Shown here: one piece after another, positions 36,131 through 47,066 of the stretch
Layout: each line of letters opens with the position of its first letter
Position numbering within the stretch: the first letter of the stretch is position 1
NCBI RefSeq assembly: GCF_029227915.1
Contig: NC_079878.1
Location: 5,394,001-5,458,000, forward strand
DNA: 64,000 nucleotides
DNA from: Hydractinia symbiolongicarpus
Lineage: Eukaryota; Cnidaria; Hydrozoa; Anthoathecata; Hydractiniidae
Reading direction: 5' to 3'
Position numbers and translations under genes: made by a program
Notes under the pieces: model-generated
The model's database searches: none
What the model saw: the letters and a program-made list of their open reading frames with translations, nothing else
Told to the model about the DNA's origin: nothing

Positions 36131-39100
36131 ATGGCAGCAAGAACGATAATGCGTGGAGCTGCACTCTTTATATTTGGATTTATTTTGGGATCGTTTTTGT
36201 TTCATTCTGTTCTTATCAATATGCAAAAGCACCATCGCAGTGGCGTTGTTAATGAACAAGGTAAAGTATTTTTACCTGAGACGTCATCAAATATAAACAA
36301 AGCACCTGAGGAAGCAAACAACGAAGGGAAAATACATTTCGAGAAGAAAATAGATTCCACAAATATGAAATCTGAACGTATCGATATATTAGCTGAAGAT
36401 GACAGAGAAAAGTTCTACGATGCTAATTATTGGGAAATGGCGCCCCATTACAATATCGATGACTACGGTATAATTATTAGGTTCTTTTTAATTTCATTTA
36501 TAATAAAACAATTTTTCGTAGCTTTTCTGCATACAAAGAAATACTAGTACGGTGACACACCGGTGCGACCGCCAAGCAGCTTTTCCTTTGTTTAAATAAA
36601 ATGAGAAATATGTCAATCAGCAACCTATGCGCGTGGACCTGCTCGTCTGTGTTTTTTTTGCCGATACAAACTAGTCACCACCATCGAGAACTCGCCCCTA
36701 CTGAGCGACTGATGGAGATAGTCATCTTAAACATACATGTTCGAGTAAGTGAGAATTACCTCCCTAATCCAAAAAGTACAGTTGTTTTGGCCTTGCGAAA
36801 ACAACAGATAAAATGGCGCCGAAGCTGCGCACGAAAATTTAACTCCATACAAAAACAAATAGAATAACATCGAGGAAAAAATCGCGCTCTAACTGACTGA
36901 TTCCATAATTGAACTGATTTCTTTTTTTACTGAAACAAAACAAACAGAAACAACAGCGATAGCGACAACAACCCTATTAGCACCAGGGAGTGGTGGCATA
37001 AAATTTTCTCGATCTTTTAGACTAGGCTTAACTTCTTTAAGGTTGCTGAAATATTGGGACTTTTACTACCATATTTCAGGGGTTTTGTAAAAAAAAATTA
37101 TTTTGGAAAGAATGTTTTGCTATGGAGATATATGAATACTAAGGATAAAATGCAGACCAGATTTAAAATTAATATCTACCCGCAAAATGATGTCATCTAT
37201 GATCTCAATGACGTCATTACTTTGTTTTCTTAATTCACTCGTCTTTAAATACAGTTTTCTATAAGCATGTACCAAGTTTAAAGACATGATCATTAATATT
37301 TCATAAAAAAACTGATTCTGTTATCTTCCATCGTTAAAATAAAAAAATCTTTATGCAAATAATGACGTAAGTTTTGGTCACATTAAATTACTTTTTTTTA
37401 AATGAAATTAATGTTTGGTACTCCCTCCTCAAGTCAACTAATAACCAATGCTGAACAATCAGAAACCACGAGAAATTAAACTATATTGTGATATGGGGAA
37501 GATATCTATTTTAGGTGCGTGTGACATCATTTCTGATTCATATGATGCCATCAAAATAATTTAATATGTATAAAAACATTCTAGAAGTGTGCCATGTTTC
37601 ATCGTACACTGCAAAGGCAACTTACGCTGTCCACAGGCAAGACCAAAAAAGCTCGGTGTACATAGACCGATATTTTCATGGACTATTGTATATTTTTAAA
37701 CAAGTGGGACTTTGTACTATATAACAGAGTACTTAATATTTTGAGCTAAACATGTAAAGAAAGAATAGAAATGGGGTAATATACCCCAGGCTGAATTCAA
37801 ATGTCGTTGTTGTTATAAAAGGAGCGTAGCTAACAAACAATTTATACCGCCAAAATTTATTAAGATTAACTAACAAAAAAATCCAAAATAATCAAGTTGT
37901 GTTAATCTCGATATCACTGGTTGACTGTGAGTCAAAGATGGTAGCTACGATTTGTGACAGGTAAATTCCCATGGATTTCAGATATACAACTGTTAATTAT
38001 AATTTTTTGTGTGTAAAAAAAGTTTACGCCTACTTTAATTCCAAATCGCAGTACCAATTCTCTAATGTTATATGTTTCAGGAACGCCGGTTGAGGAGTAC
38101 ATGCTTTCAGTTGAAAACATGAAATCTATGTCGAAAGAAGAACGCGTAAAAAAATTTAAAGACAGAAACATAAAAACTGTTCTGTATATGCACATGGCGT
38201 ATGGATCAAAAACGTATGGTTTTAACTATAACGAACATTCCAAGCAGGGTCAGTGGCCGTACATCATGAAAGGTTGTCGAAGAAGAGATTGCTTTTGTAC
38301 AGATCAAAGAGATTTTATTCCAATCGAAGAATTTGATGCTATTGTGTTTTATTCAAGAGCGATTTCAAAGGCTGACGTACCTGCAGGTAACTATAGCAAC
38401 AAGATGATTATTTACCTTTTTTAAGGTAAAAAAAGGATACATCACAACATTGTCATATAATGATTTATTTTTTGCAGCCACAATTCGTTTTACCAGTACT
38501 CTCTAAATTCAGTGTTATCACCCAGTTAAAGCTTGTGGGAGACAATAAAAAGGTGCAATAATGTCACCGTTGCTGGGATTGTGCAAGAATAAGGGGAGGT
38601 TGTAAACCTGCTTTTAAGGAATATTTCAAAATCAAATGCCACCAACACAGCCCTGTTGATTCAACATTTGACTTTATTCAACACCAGATTATGGCATATC
38701 TGATAGTGAAACAAATGAAAATGGAATAAGAGCTCCTGTCGCTACGTTGAAATCTCTAAAAATGTTAAACTTGTCATCACTTCCTCACTTAAACATAATT
38801 AATAGTGTCAGGTAACAAATCTTACATTTTTTATTTATAGTTCGAAAACCACATCAAAGATACATATTGTGGGAGGTTGAGCCGGTAACATATCTAATGG
38901 GTTTTAACCCATCACAATGGCAGAACTTTTTTAACTGGACACACACATATCGACGAGATTCGGACTTGTGGGAGCCATGGGGTGTATTAAATCAAGCGAA
39001 GCCATACCCAAAACCCGTTGACACGTTAATAGAGGAACGAAAAGCTGATACTTCATTGGCTGCCACGAAGAAAAAATCGATTGCATGGTTTGTGTCCAAC

Positions 39101-39634
39101 TGCAACGCACATTCTGGTCGCGATAGATACGCTAAAGAACTTCAAAAATACATTCCCGTTGACATATATGGAGGCTGCGGGCCCTTGCGTTGTGATCGGA
39201 GTCAAACAGGAAAATGTTGGGAAAATGTAGAAAGAGATTATTATTTTTATTTCTCAGCTGAAAACTCACTCTGCAAGGATTATATAACAGAGAAGTTTTT
39301 AAATGCATTGAAAAAGAATATAGTTCCGATTGTATTTGGTGGAGGGCAAGGGACAAACGATTATTATTTTGCACCTAAAAAGTCTTTTATAAATACATAC
39401 GATTACAAAAGTCCCAAAGAGCTAGCAGAATATTTGTTAAAACTACAGAAAGATCATGCAGAATATGTTAGTTATTTTTGGTGGAAACCTTATTATAATA
39501 TATGGCTTGGAAGATGGAAGAAAGCACATTGTGAAATATGCGATAAACTTCATGCAAATGAACCCAGCAAAGTTTACAAGGACATGCAGGATTGGTGGGT
39601 AACACAATCAAAATGCAGACCACCGTACTCTTGA
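36131..39634 (+). CDS. Alpha-1,3-fucosyltransferase (GT10), upstream copy
   Basis: This is a Golgi type II enzyme transferring fucose from GDP-Fuc to GlcNAc-containing glycans. Exons are 36131-36467, 38081-38386 and 38841-39634, phases 1 and 1, giving 478 aa. A short cytosolic tail, a TM anchor (ALFIFGFILGSFLF) and a charged stem precede the catalytic domain. Family motifs seen are FNWTHTYRRDSDLWEPWG (the acceptor-motif region), AWFVSNCNAHSGRDRYAKEL and YYFYFSAENSLCKDYITEKF (the donor-binding motif), then VPIVFGGGQGTNDYYFAPKKSFI. The Cys-rich C-terminus CEICDKL and QSKCRPPYS fits the terminal disulphide region. A three-exon layout is shared exactly with the downstream copy. Acceptor specificity cannot be read from the sequence. 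Confidence 0.93.
36468..38080 (+). other. Intron 1 of the upstream fucosyltransferase
   Basis: A GTATAATT donor and a TATGTTTCAG acceptor bound it. An ORF at 36601-36867 lies inside; it shows no motif and is taken as chance. No mobile element was recognised. Confidence 0.6.
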
Positions 39635-39815
39635 CCTTTCTCTCAGTTTTTTTTATGGTTATTCTATTCCTACTTGTTTGATAAAAGTACTGCTGCAGAA
39701 GAATACAATTCTAATACTGAATTTTAAAACTAGTGTTGTGTTTTTTTTTTATTTCTATTTTTGTTGTTAGTATGTTGATAACATTTATAGTTCATACATT
39801 TGTTTTGTGTTTGAT

Positions 39816-39821
39816 AATAAA
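39816..39821 (+). terminator. Polyadenylation signal AATAAA of the upstream fucosyltransferase
   Basis: AATAAA lies 182 bp after the stop codon, followed by T-rich sequence. It is the best candidate cleavage signal in the 3' region. Confidence 0.5.
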
Positions 39822-39886
39822 ACAGACAGAAATTGCTTCTATCATTTTTAGTATAGACGCTGTTTAATCTTATTTAGTCTGGGTGA

Positions 39887-39911
39887 GTGAGTAAGTGAGT
39901 GAGTGAGTGAG
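39887..39911. repeat. (GTGA)n microsatellite
   Basis: GAGTGAGTAAGTGAGTGAGTGAGTGAGAG consists of about six GTGA units with one variant. It sits shortly after the upstream fucosyltransferase. Confidence 0.8.
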
Positions 39912-40077
39912 AGGATCCGCGTGTTCTTTTTCTGCGTTTTTTTTAATACCTCTTTTTTTGTCTAATGTATCGGATGCAATTCCGTGGAGGATGCTAGTCT
40001 CGCGCGGGTAATGTGAAACGTTATGCCAATTTTCAATCTCTTTTCATACATATTTTTATATTATAATACCCGTATGT

Positions 40078-40123
40078 ATTTTGCGTGACAGACAGACGTA
40101 TACGTCTGTCTGTCACGCAAAAT
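40078..40123. repeat. 46-bp perfect palindrome of the GCGTGACAGACAGACG repeat
   Basis: The two halves are exact inverted copies meeting at GTA|TAC with no spacer. The half-sequence TTTTGCGTGACAGAC matches the repeat family copies at 42.46 and 58.08 kb. Confidence 0.85.
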
Positions 40124-40368
40124 GGTAGCTCAAGTACCGAGACGCACGCGATGCGGTATGAAAAGGACGGGCGAACCCAAAGCTGCAACATAGAAACGAG
40201 TTTGCACATCACAATAACGGTATGTAGCGTTATATATACAACACGTGCGCATTTCGAATCAAAGAGACATTGAGAGTTTTTAAAAGATCGTTTGTCGAAA
40301 GAGTGTATTATAGTTCTCTGGAATGTTTGAATCGGTGTTGTTATCGTAGGCAAATTTAGCGTTATGAC

Positions 40369-40465
40369 CAACCTTGTTACCAAAAACTGTTGTCTCTTTT
40401 TATATCGGAATGGCGAGGCTGTCCCTATGTCAGAAGAGATACAAGATGCCCTGGGGACAAGGTTG
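40369..40465. mobile_element. 97-bp copy of the CAACCTCGTCCCCAG MITE family
   Basis: The ends are CAACCTTGTTACC and CTGGGGACAAGGTTG, related to the 2052-2242 MITE. The flanking 9-mers CGTTATGAC and CAAAATGAC match at six of nine positions, consistent with an aged target duplication. Confidence 0.6.
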
Positions 40466-41454
40466 CAAAATGACCTAGCATTTTGATTGTTCGTATTTGC
40501 GAAATATTTAGTTTCCACGTGTCCTAAAATGTTTCATATTGTCTATTGCTCAAAACAACCATCATGGCTACTACATTCGTATAAACGTGTAATAGATGAT
40601 AAAATATTATAATTATGGTTAGAACTTGAAACTTACACTCATCAAGAAAAACACATGCTGCAAAGTTTAGACACGTGATAACCCGATTTACCCGATTTAC
40701 CCGATTTTCTAAAAAATTAAAGAAAATCCAAGTGCTAAATTTTGTCAATTTCGTAAATAAAAATAAACTAATAAAAAAGTAAAAAAAAAAGTTTCCACTG
40801 TAAAATTGAAATACCACGAAAATTTGAAGGTTTTTTAATTTTTTTTAAACAAAAGCAAATGCGTAAACACGCATTGGTAAAACAACAACTTCCTGCTAGA
40901 CCTGTTTACATTAGAAATAAAAAATCGTTTCCAGTGTTATCAACATAACTTTAATCAACATAACTTTTAGTTTGAACAAAAATTGCAAACCAGCAATCTA
41001 GCATTTAATTTTTTCTAAAAATTAACTTCAAAGTTCAATTTTCACAGGGCCATAATTTCGCTGGCTATAAAAAGCCTATTGTATAATTAGATTTCGTACT
41101 TTGGAATAAACGATCTCATTTACGTGCTTTGTATAATAACCTAAATTAAAACGCAATTAAACAGACGATAGATCTTTCAATCACTTATACTTTCGCGAAA
41201 AATCAACTTTTTCTAAAAATCGCGAAAGCTTTTTTCAAGTTTTAAAAGCCGAAAACTCTTTAATAACAAGGAATCTGACGACAAGGGTAGAAATAATAGA
41301 ATCACAACAAAAAAAAAATAATCAGCCTGAAAAATGGCTCAAAAACTCTAACTCTAAAAATGGCTCTAAAGATATTCGTTTTAAAATCAATTTTTTTTTA
41401 TTGAAAGTTATTGTCATTAGCGAAAGTTTTTGTTCCCAAAAATAAAGATTTTGG

Positions 41455-41550
41455 AAATTTCGCGACCTCGTCCCCAGTACTATTGCTTCTCAACGGCGCT
41501 GCGCTTTCTGATAGTTCTAGCGAAAAAAGGTGCTGGGGTCGAGCTTGATT
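41455..41550. repeat. Palindromic CCTCGTCCCCAG-family copy
   Basis: CGACCTCGTCCCCAGTAC and GTGCTGGGGTCGAGCTTG are inverted around a ~60-bp core. It lies 5' of the downstream fucosyltransferase. Confidence 0.5.
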
Positions 41551-41917
41551 TTTCTGTAAAATTTCTTCCAGAAGTACAAATTCTCGAAAATTATCGAAAT
41601 TTATTTTTAGCTGGAAGTTTGTTTGCTTTAATAAAACACGTCTTTATGTATAGGATTAAATTTCAAGCACGCGGTTATCATCAGAAAAGTCAACAATTCA
41701 CTAAACGGTAATAAAATAGTTTAAACATAACTTATTGTGCTGAGAAGCATGATGAATTGATATGAGATTGAAATTCAAAACGAAACAAATAGGACAGGCT
41801 GAATAATTTATGTAGAATGTTGAAACATTTCAATAAGACTTGTACAAAACATAGAAATATAAAGAATCGCAGGTTGTTCAGAGCGAAGAAAACAGACAAG
41901 CTTTAGTTTTTAATAAA

Positions 41918-44900
41918 ATGTTTTTATACAGAAGTTTACAAAAGATTTTACCCTTCTTATGTGGAGTTTTTTTTGGGATATTTTTATTTAATTCGTATCA
42001 TATTAACTCAGAGAATGCAAAAGAAGTTAGATTTATCCAGCAAAATGTTATAACGGAACAAAAAATAAAAGCCAAAAGTAAAATTTATGAAAATGAAATC
42101 AAGGTGGCTACAGAGCATCGTGAACGCGTTCAAAACGTTGCTGTAAACATTGTTCCAAACGTCCCCTTAAAACAGAGATACAAGACTAAAGTTTTCAAAG
42201 ATATTTACTCGTTTGACGAAAATGAGAAGGATTTTAGCGGGAAGTATTGGGAAATGGCGCCTCATTATAACGTAGACGATTATGGTAAAAAAATAATTTC
42301 TATCAGATCATGGTTGCGACGACATGCTAAGAATAGTTTTAATACACACGTTTTTATAAGAATTTTATAAGAATCATCAAGGCTGCATTTCCGAAATTTT
42401 GAGAACTAGTCGTTAGCCCGTGGAAAAATCCACTCGTTTGCCCGTCGCAACTAAGCTACTATTTTGCGTGACAGCCAGACGGACAGGCGTATACGGGCAT
42501 TATAATATAGATAATTCCCTGCTGGACTGCTTTTTTTAAGAACAGAGCCACAACAGGAGCCATTCTGTTTTAGAAAATTTAAAGCCATGCACATGCTAGT
42601 GGAATGAGAGTTAAGTAATTTTTGTATGAAATTATAATGTGTGTAGACACCGTCGCCTAACAATTTTACACTGACTTTCTTACAAACAGAGAAGGGGCGA
42701 AAATGCTTCGCTTTTTTATGACCATTGCGTCGAGCTTGACCAAACTTTATTGACGTTTATTGAGTCATTTTTTACAGTCCAGAGATATTTTATGCATTAG
42801 TTGGCCAGAGCGGGTTTTAAAGGGACGACCTGTCCTCTCTTTGTATACATGTGCTAGGAAACCAAAGAACGGTATCACTGGTAAATCTTTCCTAGTTTCT
42901 CAAACAGTGCAAAGCGAAATCTTTCGCGACTGACATTAGAAATGAAATGCTGAGTAAGCTTCCGTAAGATCGTTATTATTTTAGATGATCCTCCCATAAA
43001 ATATTTAATACCATCATCTCATTGATCATCCATAGCTAGTATCGTCTAGTTCTTTCGAGTTTTTTTGTGAGCGTTCACAATGTTGATCCATAGAGAAAAA
43101 CAGATTCAGAAAAAGATTGCGCTTCAAGTCAACAGAGAAGTGCGATTTTCATATCTTGTTAAGGCTACGCTGACTAGGCTTTAAGCTAATTAAATTTGAG
43201 GTTTTTTGGTTTTAAACACACTGTGGTCTCAAACATTCCTACAACATTATTCTGTCGTATCGTCGTATAATAAATTCAAGTGAGTGTACTGTTTACTTCC
43301 GGATTTGACATCTTAATTGCAACAAGAATTTCACTTTCCTGATTTTTTTTATGGAATTTAGTTTTTCTCCTTTCAACGATCATTATGTATTAGCGTTTGC
43401 AAATCAAATTGAGAGCGCACTGTTGCTGCCAAATGCGGGTAGAGAAGTTATAGCTTGATTTGAAAACTAAAATTTGGGCGTGGCTTTGATAAATTGTTTA
43501 TGAATGTCTTTGAAGCTTGTCTGTTATACTAACAAAAAAATTTGCTATTAGAAATGTTGGAATCACACTAAACGATTTCAGACACCTGTCATGCCTTGAC
43601 ATGCATGTTATTCTGAATATGAGCATATTTTGGAATGGTGCTGACACATGTACATTGAGAAAAGATGTGCAAAGTTATAACGATATAGCACCACCAAAAA
43701 TTCCACTTTTAAAAAAAACAATTTCTTTTATTTTATTCTTAACTATTTTTTATGAAAAGGTTACTTATATGATATTAATGAATAAAAAAAGAAGAAGAAG
43801 TATATTACTAATCTTTTAAGTTTTAAAAATTATAATCACTAAACCTAAGATACTTCTATGAAATATTTCAAGTGCCGTTACTAAAATACTCGAAAGTTTC
43901 ACTATGTCGAAAAAATTATTAATTATTACAAAATAAGCTCTTGATTTTTCGAATTCTAATTTCTTCAATCTAAATTTCCAGAACTTTTCAACACTCCCTA
44001 GAGATATGACTTAAGGCAAAAGCAAAAAAAAAATGTTGCTTATGGAATGCATGTGTATACTACTAGATAGAAACATCAAGGAAAGAGCATAAAGGGTCTG
44101 AAGCCTCGCTAAGCTGTACCAACAACATTTTAAAATTGGTTTACGTAAGAATCATAGATTGTTTAAAAATATACTCACTAAAAATCAAAAAAAGGTTATG
44201 TTTTTATGCTCCTGAATAAAAAAGCGGGCCCAGAACAAAAACTCTGTCTAATAAATTGTTTGTTTACAAAATCGTCCAAAGATTATCAAGACAGGCTGAT
44301 GTCAAACGGGTGGGTTTTGCCTGGGGCCAATCCAGGAGCTGGTCCTGTTGTCCATTTATAATGTTACAAATTCTTTACAATTTTTTTTCGTTTTAAAGTT
44401 TCGGTTTGTATTTGGTGGGGACTTTATTTAACGGTTTTTGATAAAATTCGCCATTTTTGAAAACCTCTCTCAAGAAAGTGATAGTTTCAGAACCCTTGAA
44501 ACCAATTTCTCAAAATGCAACTTTTATCCTTTTGTTACTTCATTACGTTTACTAGGTCATTTATTGGTTAGTAATTGAAATAGTAAGCACCATAACTGAA
44601 TTTGTTAATCTTAGGAGTTCCCATCGAAGAATACGTGCTATCTGTAGACAATATGAAGTCTCTGTCAAAAGAAGATCGTTTGAAAAAATTTAAAGAACGA
44701 AACATAAAGACAGTTCTTTATTATCACGCTGCCTATGGAAGTAAAACATATGGCTTCAACTTTGATGAAACGTCTAAGCAAGGTCAGTTGCCTTACATCA
44801 TGAAAGGCTGTCGAAGAAGAGATTGCTTTTGTACAGATCAAAGAGATTTTATTCCAATCGAAGAATTTGATGCTATTGTGTTTTATTCAAGAGGAATACA

Positions 44901-46615
44901 GAAATCGGATATACCAGCAGGTAAGTTAGATTTCAGATGAAGCTAAAGCAAAAAAATATAAAGTTGTTCGACAAAAATTTACGAGTACATACATTGTTTT
45001 TCACTCTTTACTTTAATGATATTTTTTTCACACTATTCATGGATTTTGGCCAACTTCGTGAAAAAGTACCCGTAAAATATTATTAGAGATGCCATTCGCA
45101 AATATAAATTCCCACGAAAATCAAACAAGAAAATTTTAATGCTTCGTCAAATATTGAAATATTAAAAAGAGCGCAAGTTCTTTCACACAAACAAACTCAA
45201 AACATACAAGCAAATAAACAAGCAAATAAACAAACGCTATCGCAACAAAAACGTAAAAAAGGATCATCAATGTGTCCCCATGCGATTGTTTTATGGGGAA
45301 AATACCTTTCTTTACAAAATAATGTTATAACACATTTACATAGTTCGCAAAGCCTTTTTATAAACAATAATCTTGCGGCTTAAAAGGGTAGTAATGGTAA
45401 AACAATGACCACGTAAACATCTTTTGATAGATCCTGAGAAGAACGATATAAATTATTAGTTAAATGCAGAATACATTTTATCCCTTGAGTATTTCATACT
45501 TTCGTGCATATTGTCGCCATATGGCACATGCAGGTATTCTAAAGTGAAAGAAAGGGCGCCCACTACTCAAAATAAAAGGAGCAGAGAAAAAGTATTTCAA
45601 AGGTAGTTAAATCGCTCCGTGTAACGAAGTCATTGACAAGGAAATCGAAATTTTAAAAAAAAATTCTTGTGCATGAAACACAGCTTTTAAATAATGTTGT
45701 CAGGTGGTATTGTACATCACTCTATTGTTACTGTGACGTACCAATTGTAAAATAAAGTTACAAACGATTGAACAGTTTAATAAGAAACGACGATTTCATT
45801 TTTTTGTTTTCTATTTTCTTTTAGTTCGAAAACCACACCAGCGCTATATTTTATGGGAAATGGAACCAGTGGCTTACTTAATTAGCTTCGATCCTCCTTC
45901 ATGGAAAAATTTTTTTAATTGGACCCACACATATCGTAGAGACTCTGAAATGTGGGAACCTTGGGGTGTCATGAATCAAGTTAAACCATTTCCTAAAAAT
46001 GTAGATGACTTGATTGCTGAAAAAAGAAAAGACCTTCAGTTGGCTGTGAATAAAAAGAAGTCGGTGGCTTGGTTTGTCTCAAATTGTAATTCAAGATCGG
46101 GTAGGGAAAATTACATCAGAGAGTTACAAAAATACATCACGGTGGACGTCTATGGTATGTGTGGGCCATTGAAATGTGACAGAAGTGAGTATTTGAAATG
46201 TTGGGACGATGTAGAGAGGGATTATTATTTTTACTTCTCAGGTGAAAACTCATTGTGTAAGGATTATATAACAGAGAAGTTTTTTAACGCCATGAAAAGA
46301 AATATCTTACCGATTGTATTTGGTGGAGGGCAAGGAACAAACGATTATTATTTTGCACCTAAAAAGTCTTTTATAAATACATACGATTACAAAAGTCCCA
46401 AAGAGCTAGCAGAATATTTGTTAAAACTACAGAAAGAACATGCAGAATATGTTAGTTATTTTTGGTGGAAACCTTATTATAATATATGGCTTGGAAGATG
46501 GAAGAAAGCACATTGTGAAATATGCGATAAACTTCATGCAAATGAACCCAGGAAAGTTTACAAGGACATGCAGGATTGGTGGGTAACACAATCAAAATGC
46601 AGACCAGCGTACTAA
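41918..46615 (+). CDS. Alpha-1,3-fucosyltransferase (GT10), downstream tandem copy
   Basis: Paralog of the gene at 36131-39634 in the same orientation. Exons are 41918-42284, 44615-44920 and 45825-46615, with the same phases; exon 2 is 306 nt in both copies. The product is 487 aa. The N-terminus has a TM anchor (LPFLCGVFFGIFLF), and the stem is unlike that of the first copy. Catalytic motifs are FNWTHTYRRDSEMWEPWG, AWFVSNCNSRSGRENYIREL, YYFYFSGENSLCKDYITEKF and LPIVFGGGQGTNDYYFAPKK. The first half of exon 3 differs from the upstream copy at many sites, while its last ~300 bp is almost identical. That pattern suggests gene conversion rather than simple recent duplication. Both copies look intact. 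Confidence 0.93.
42405..42520. repeat. ACTAGTCGTTAGCCCGTGG repeat copy
   Basis: It runs ACTAGTCGTTAGCCCGTGG, a CCCGTCGC box, ATTTTGCGTGACAGCCAGACGGACAG, GTATACGGGCATTATAATATAGA. It is the same family as 58003-58128 and lies inside intron 1 of the downstream fucosyltransferase. Confidence 0.7.
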
Positions 46616-46685
46616 AATAATTTTGTTATTTCATTGTTTTTAAAATTTCGCAGATCATCGTTGAATTGGAGATGATTAAAAGAAG

Positions 46686-46691
46686 AATAAA
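46686..46691 (+). terminator. Polyadenylation signal AATAAA of the downstream fucosyltransferase
   Basis: AATAAA lies about 70 bp after the stop. Further AATAAA copies follow at about 46729 and 46752. The convergent astacin gene ends at 47067. Confidence 0.45.
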
Positions 46692-47066
46692 CAAATGTGA
46701 TTTTTAGTTTCGCGATTACTATGGATGGTTTAATAAACGTACATTTCCTAAATAAACGTGCGTTATTTAACCTGCAGTTTGTAGGTTAACTTCATTCCCA
46801 ACCTTTTTCTAAAAGCTAAAAAACTTACACATGCCTTGTAAGCACAAAATAAACCAAAGTGGTACAATGTGGATTTTTAACATAATGTAAAAGGGAGAAT
46901 GATATAACATTGTTATTGTATGTATATGATTACATGATTTTACAAAAAACTACAAATAAAAAAATAGAAGAAATCTTTTTTATGACATAGACAACTACTC
47001 TTGTTTGTATGTTCCTGGAAGATCAGTAGCAGTAACGTACAAACTCATGCAGGTAAAATGGCACAT

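Noticed and set aside
36601-36867. 88-codon ORF inside fucosyltransferase intron 1
   Set aside because: No motif, no matching splice sites and no counterpart in the paralog.
43517-43819. 100-codon ORF in intron 1 of the downstream fucosyltransferase
   Set aside because: No family resemblance and no conserved counterpart; a chance ORF in AT-rich DNA.
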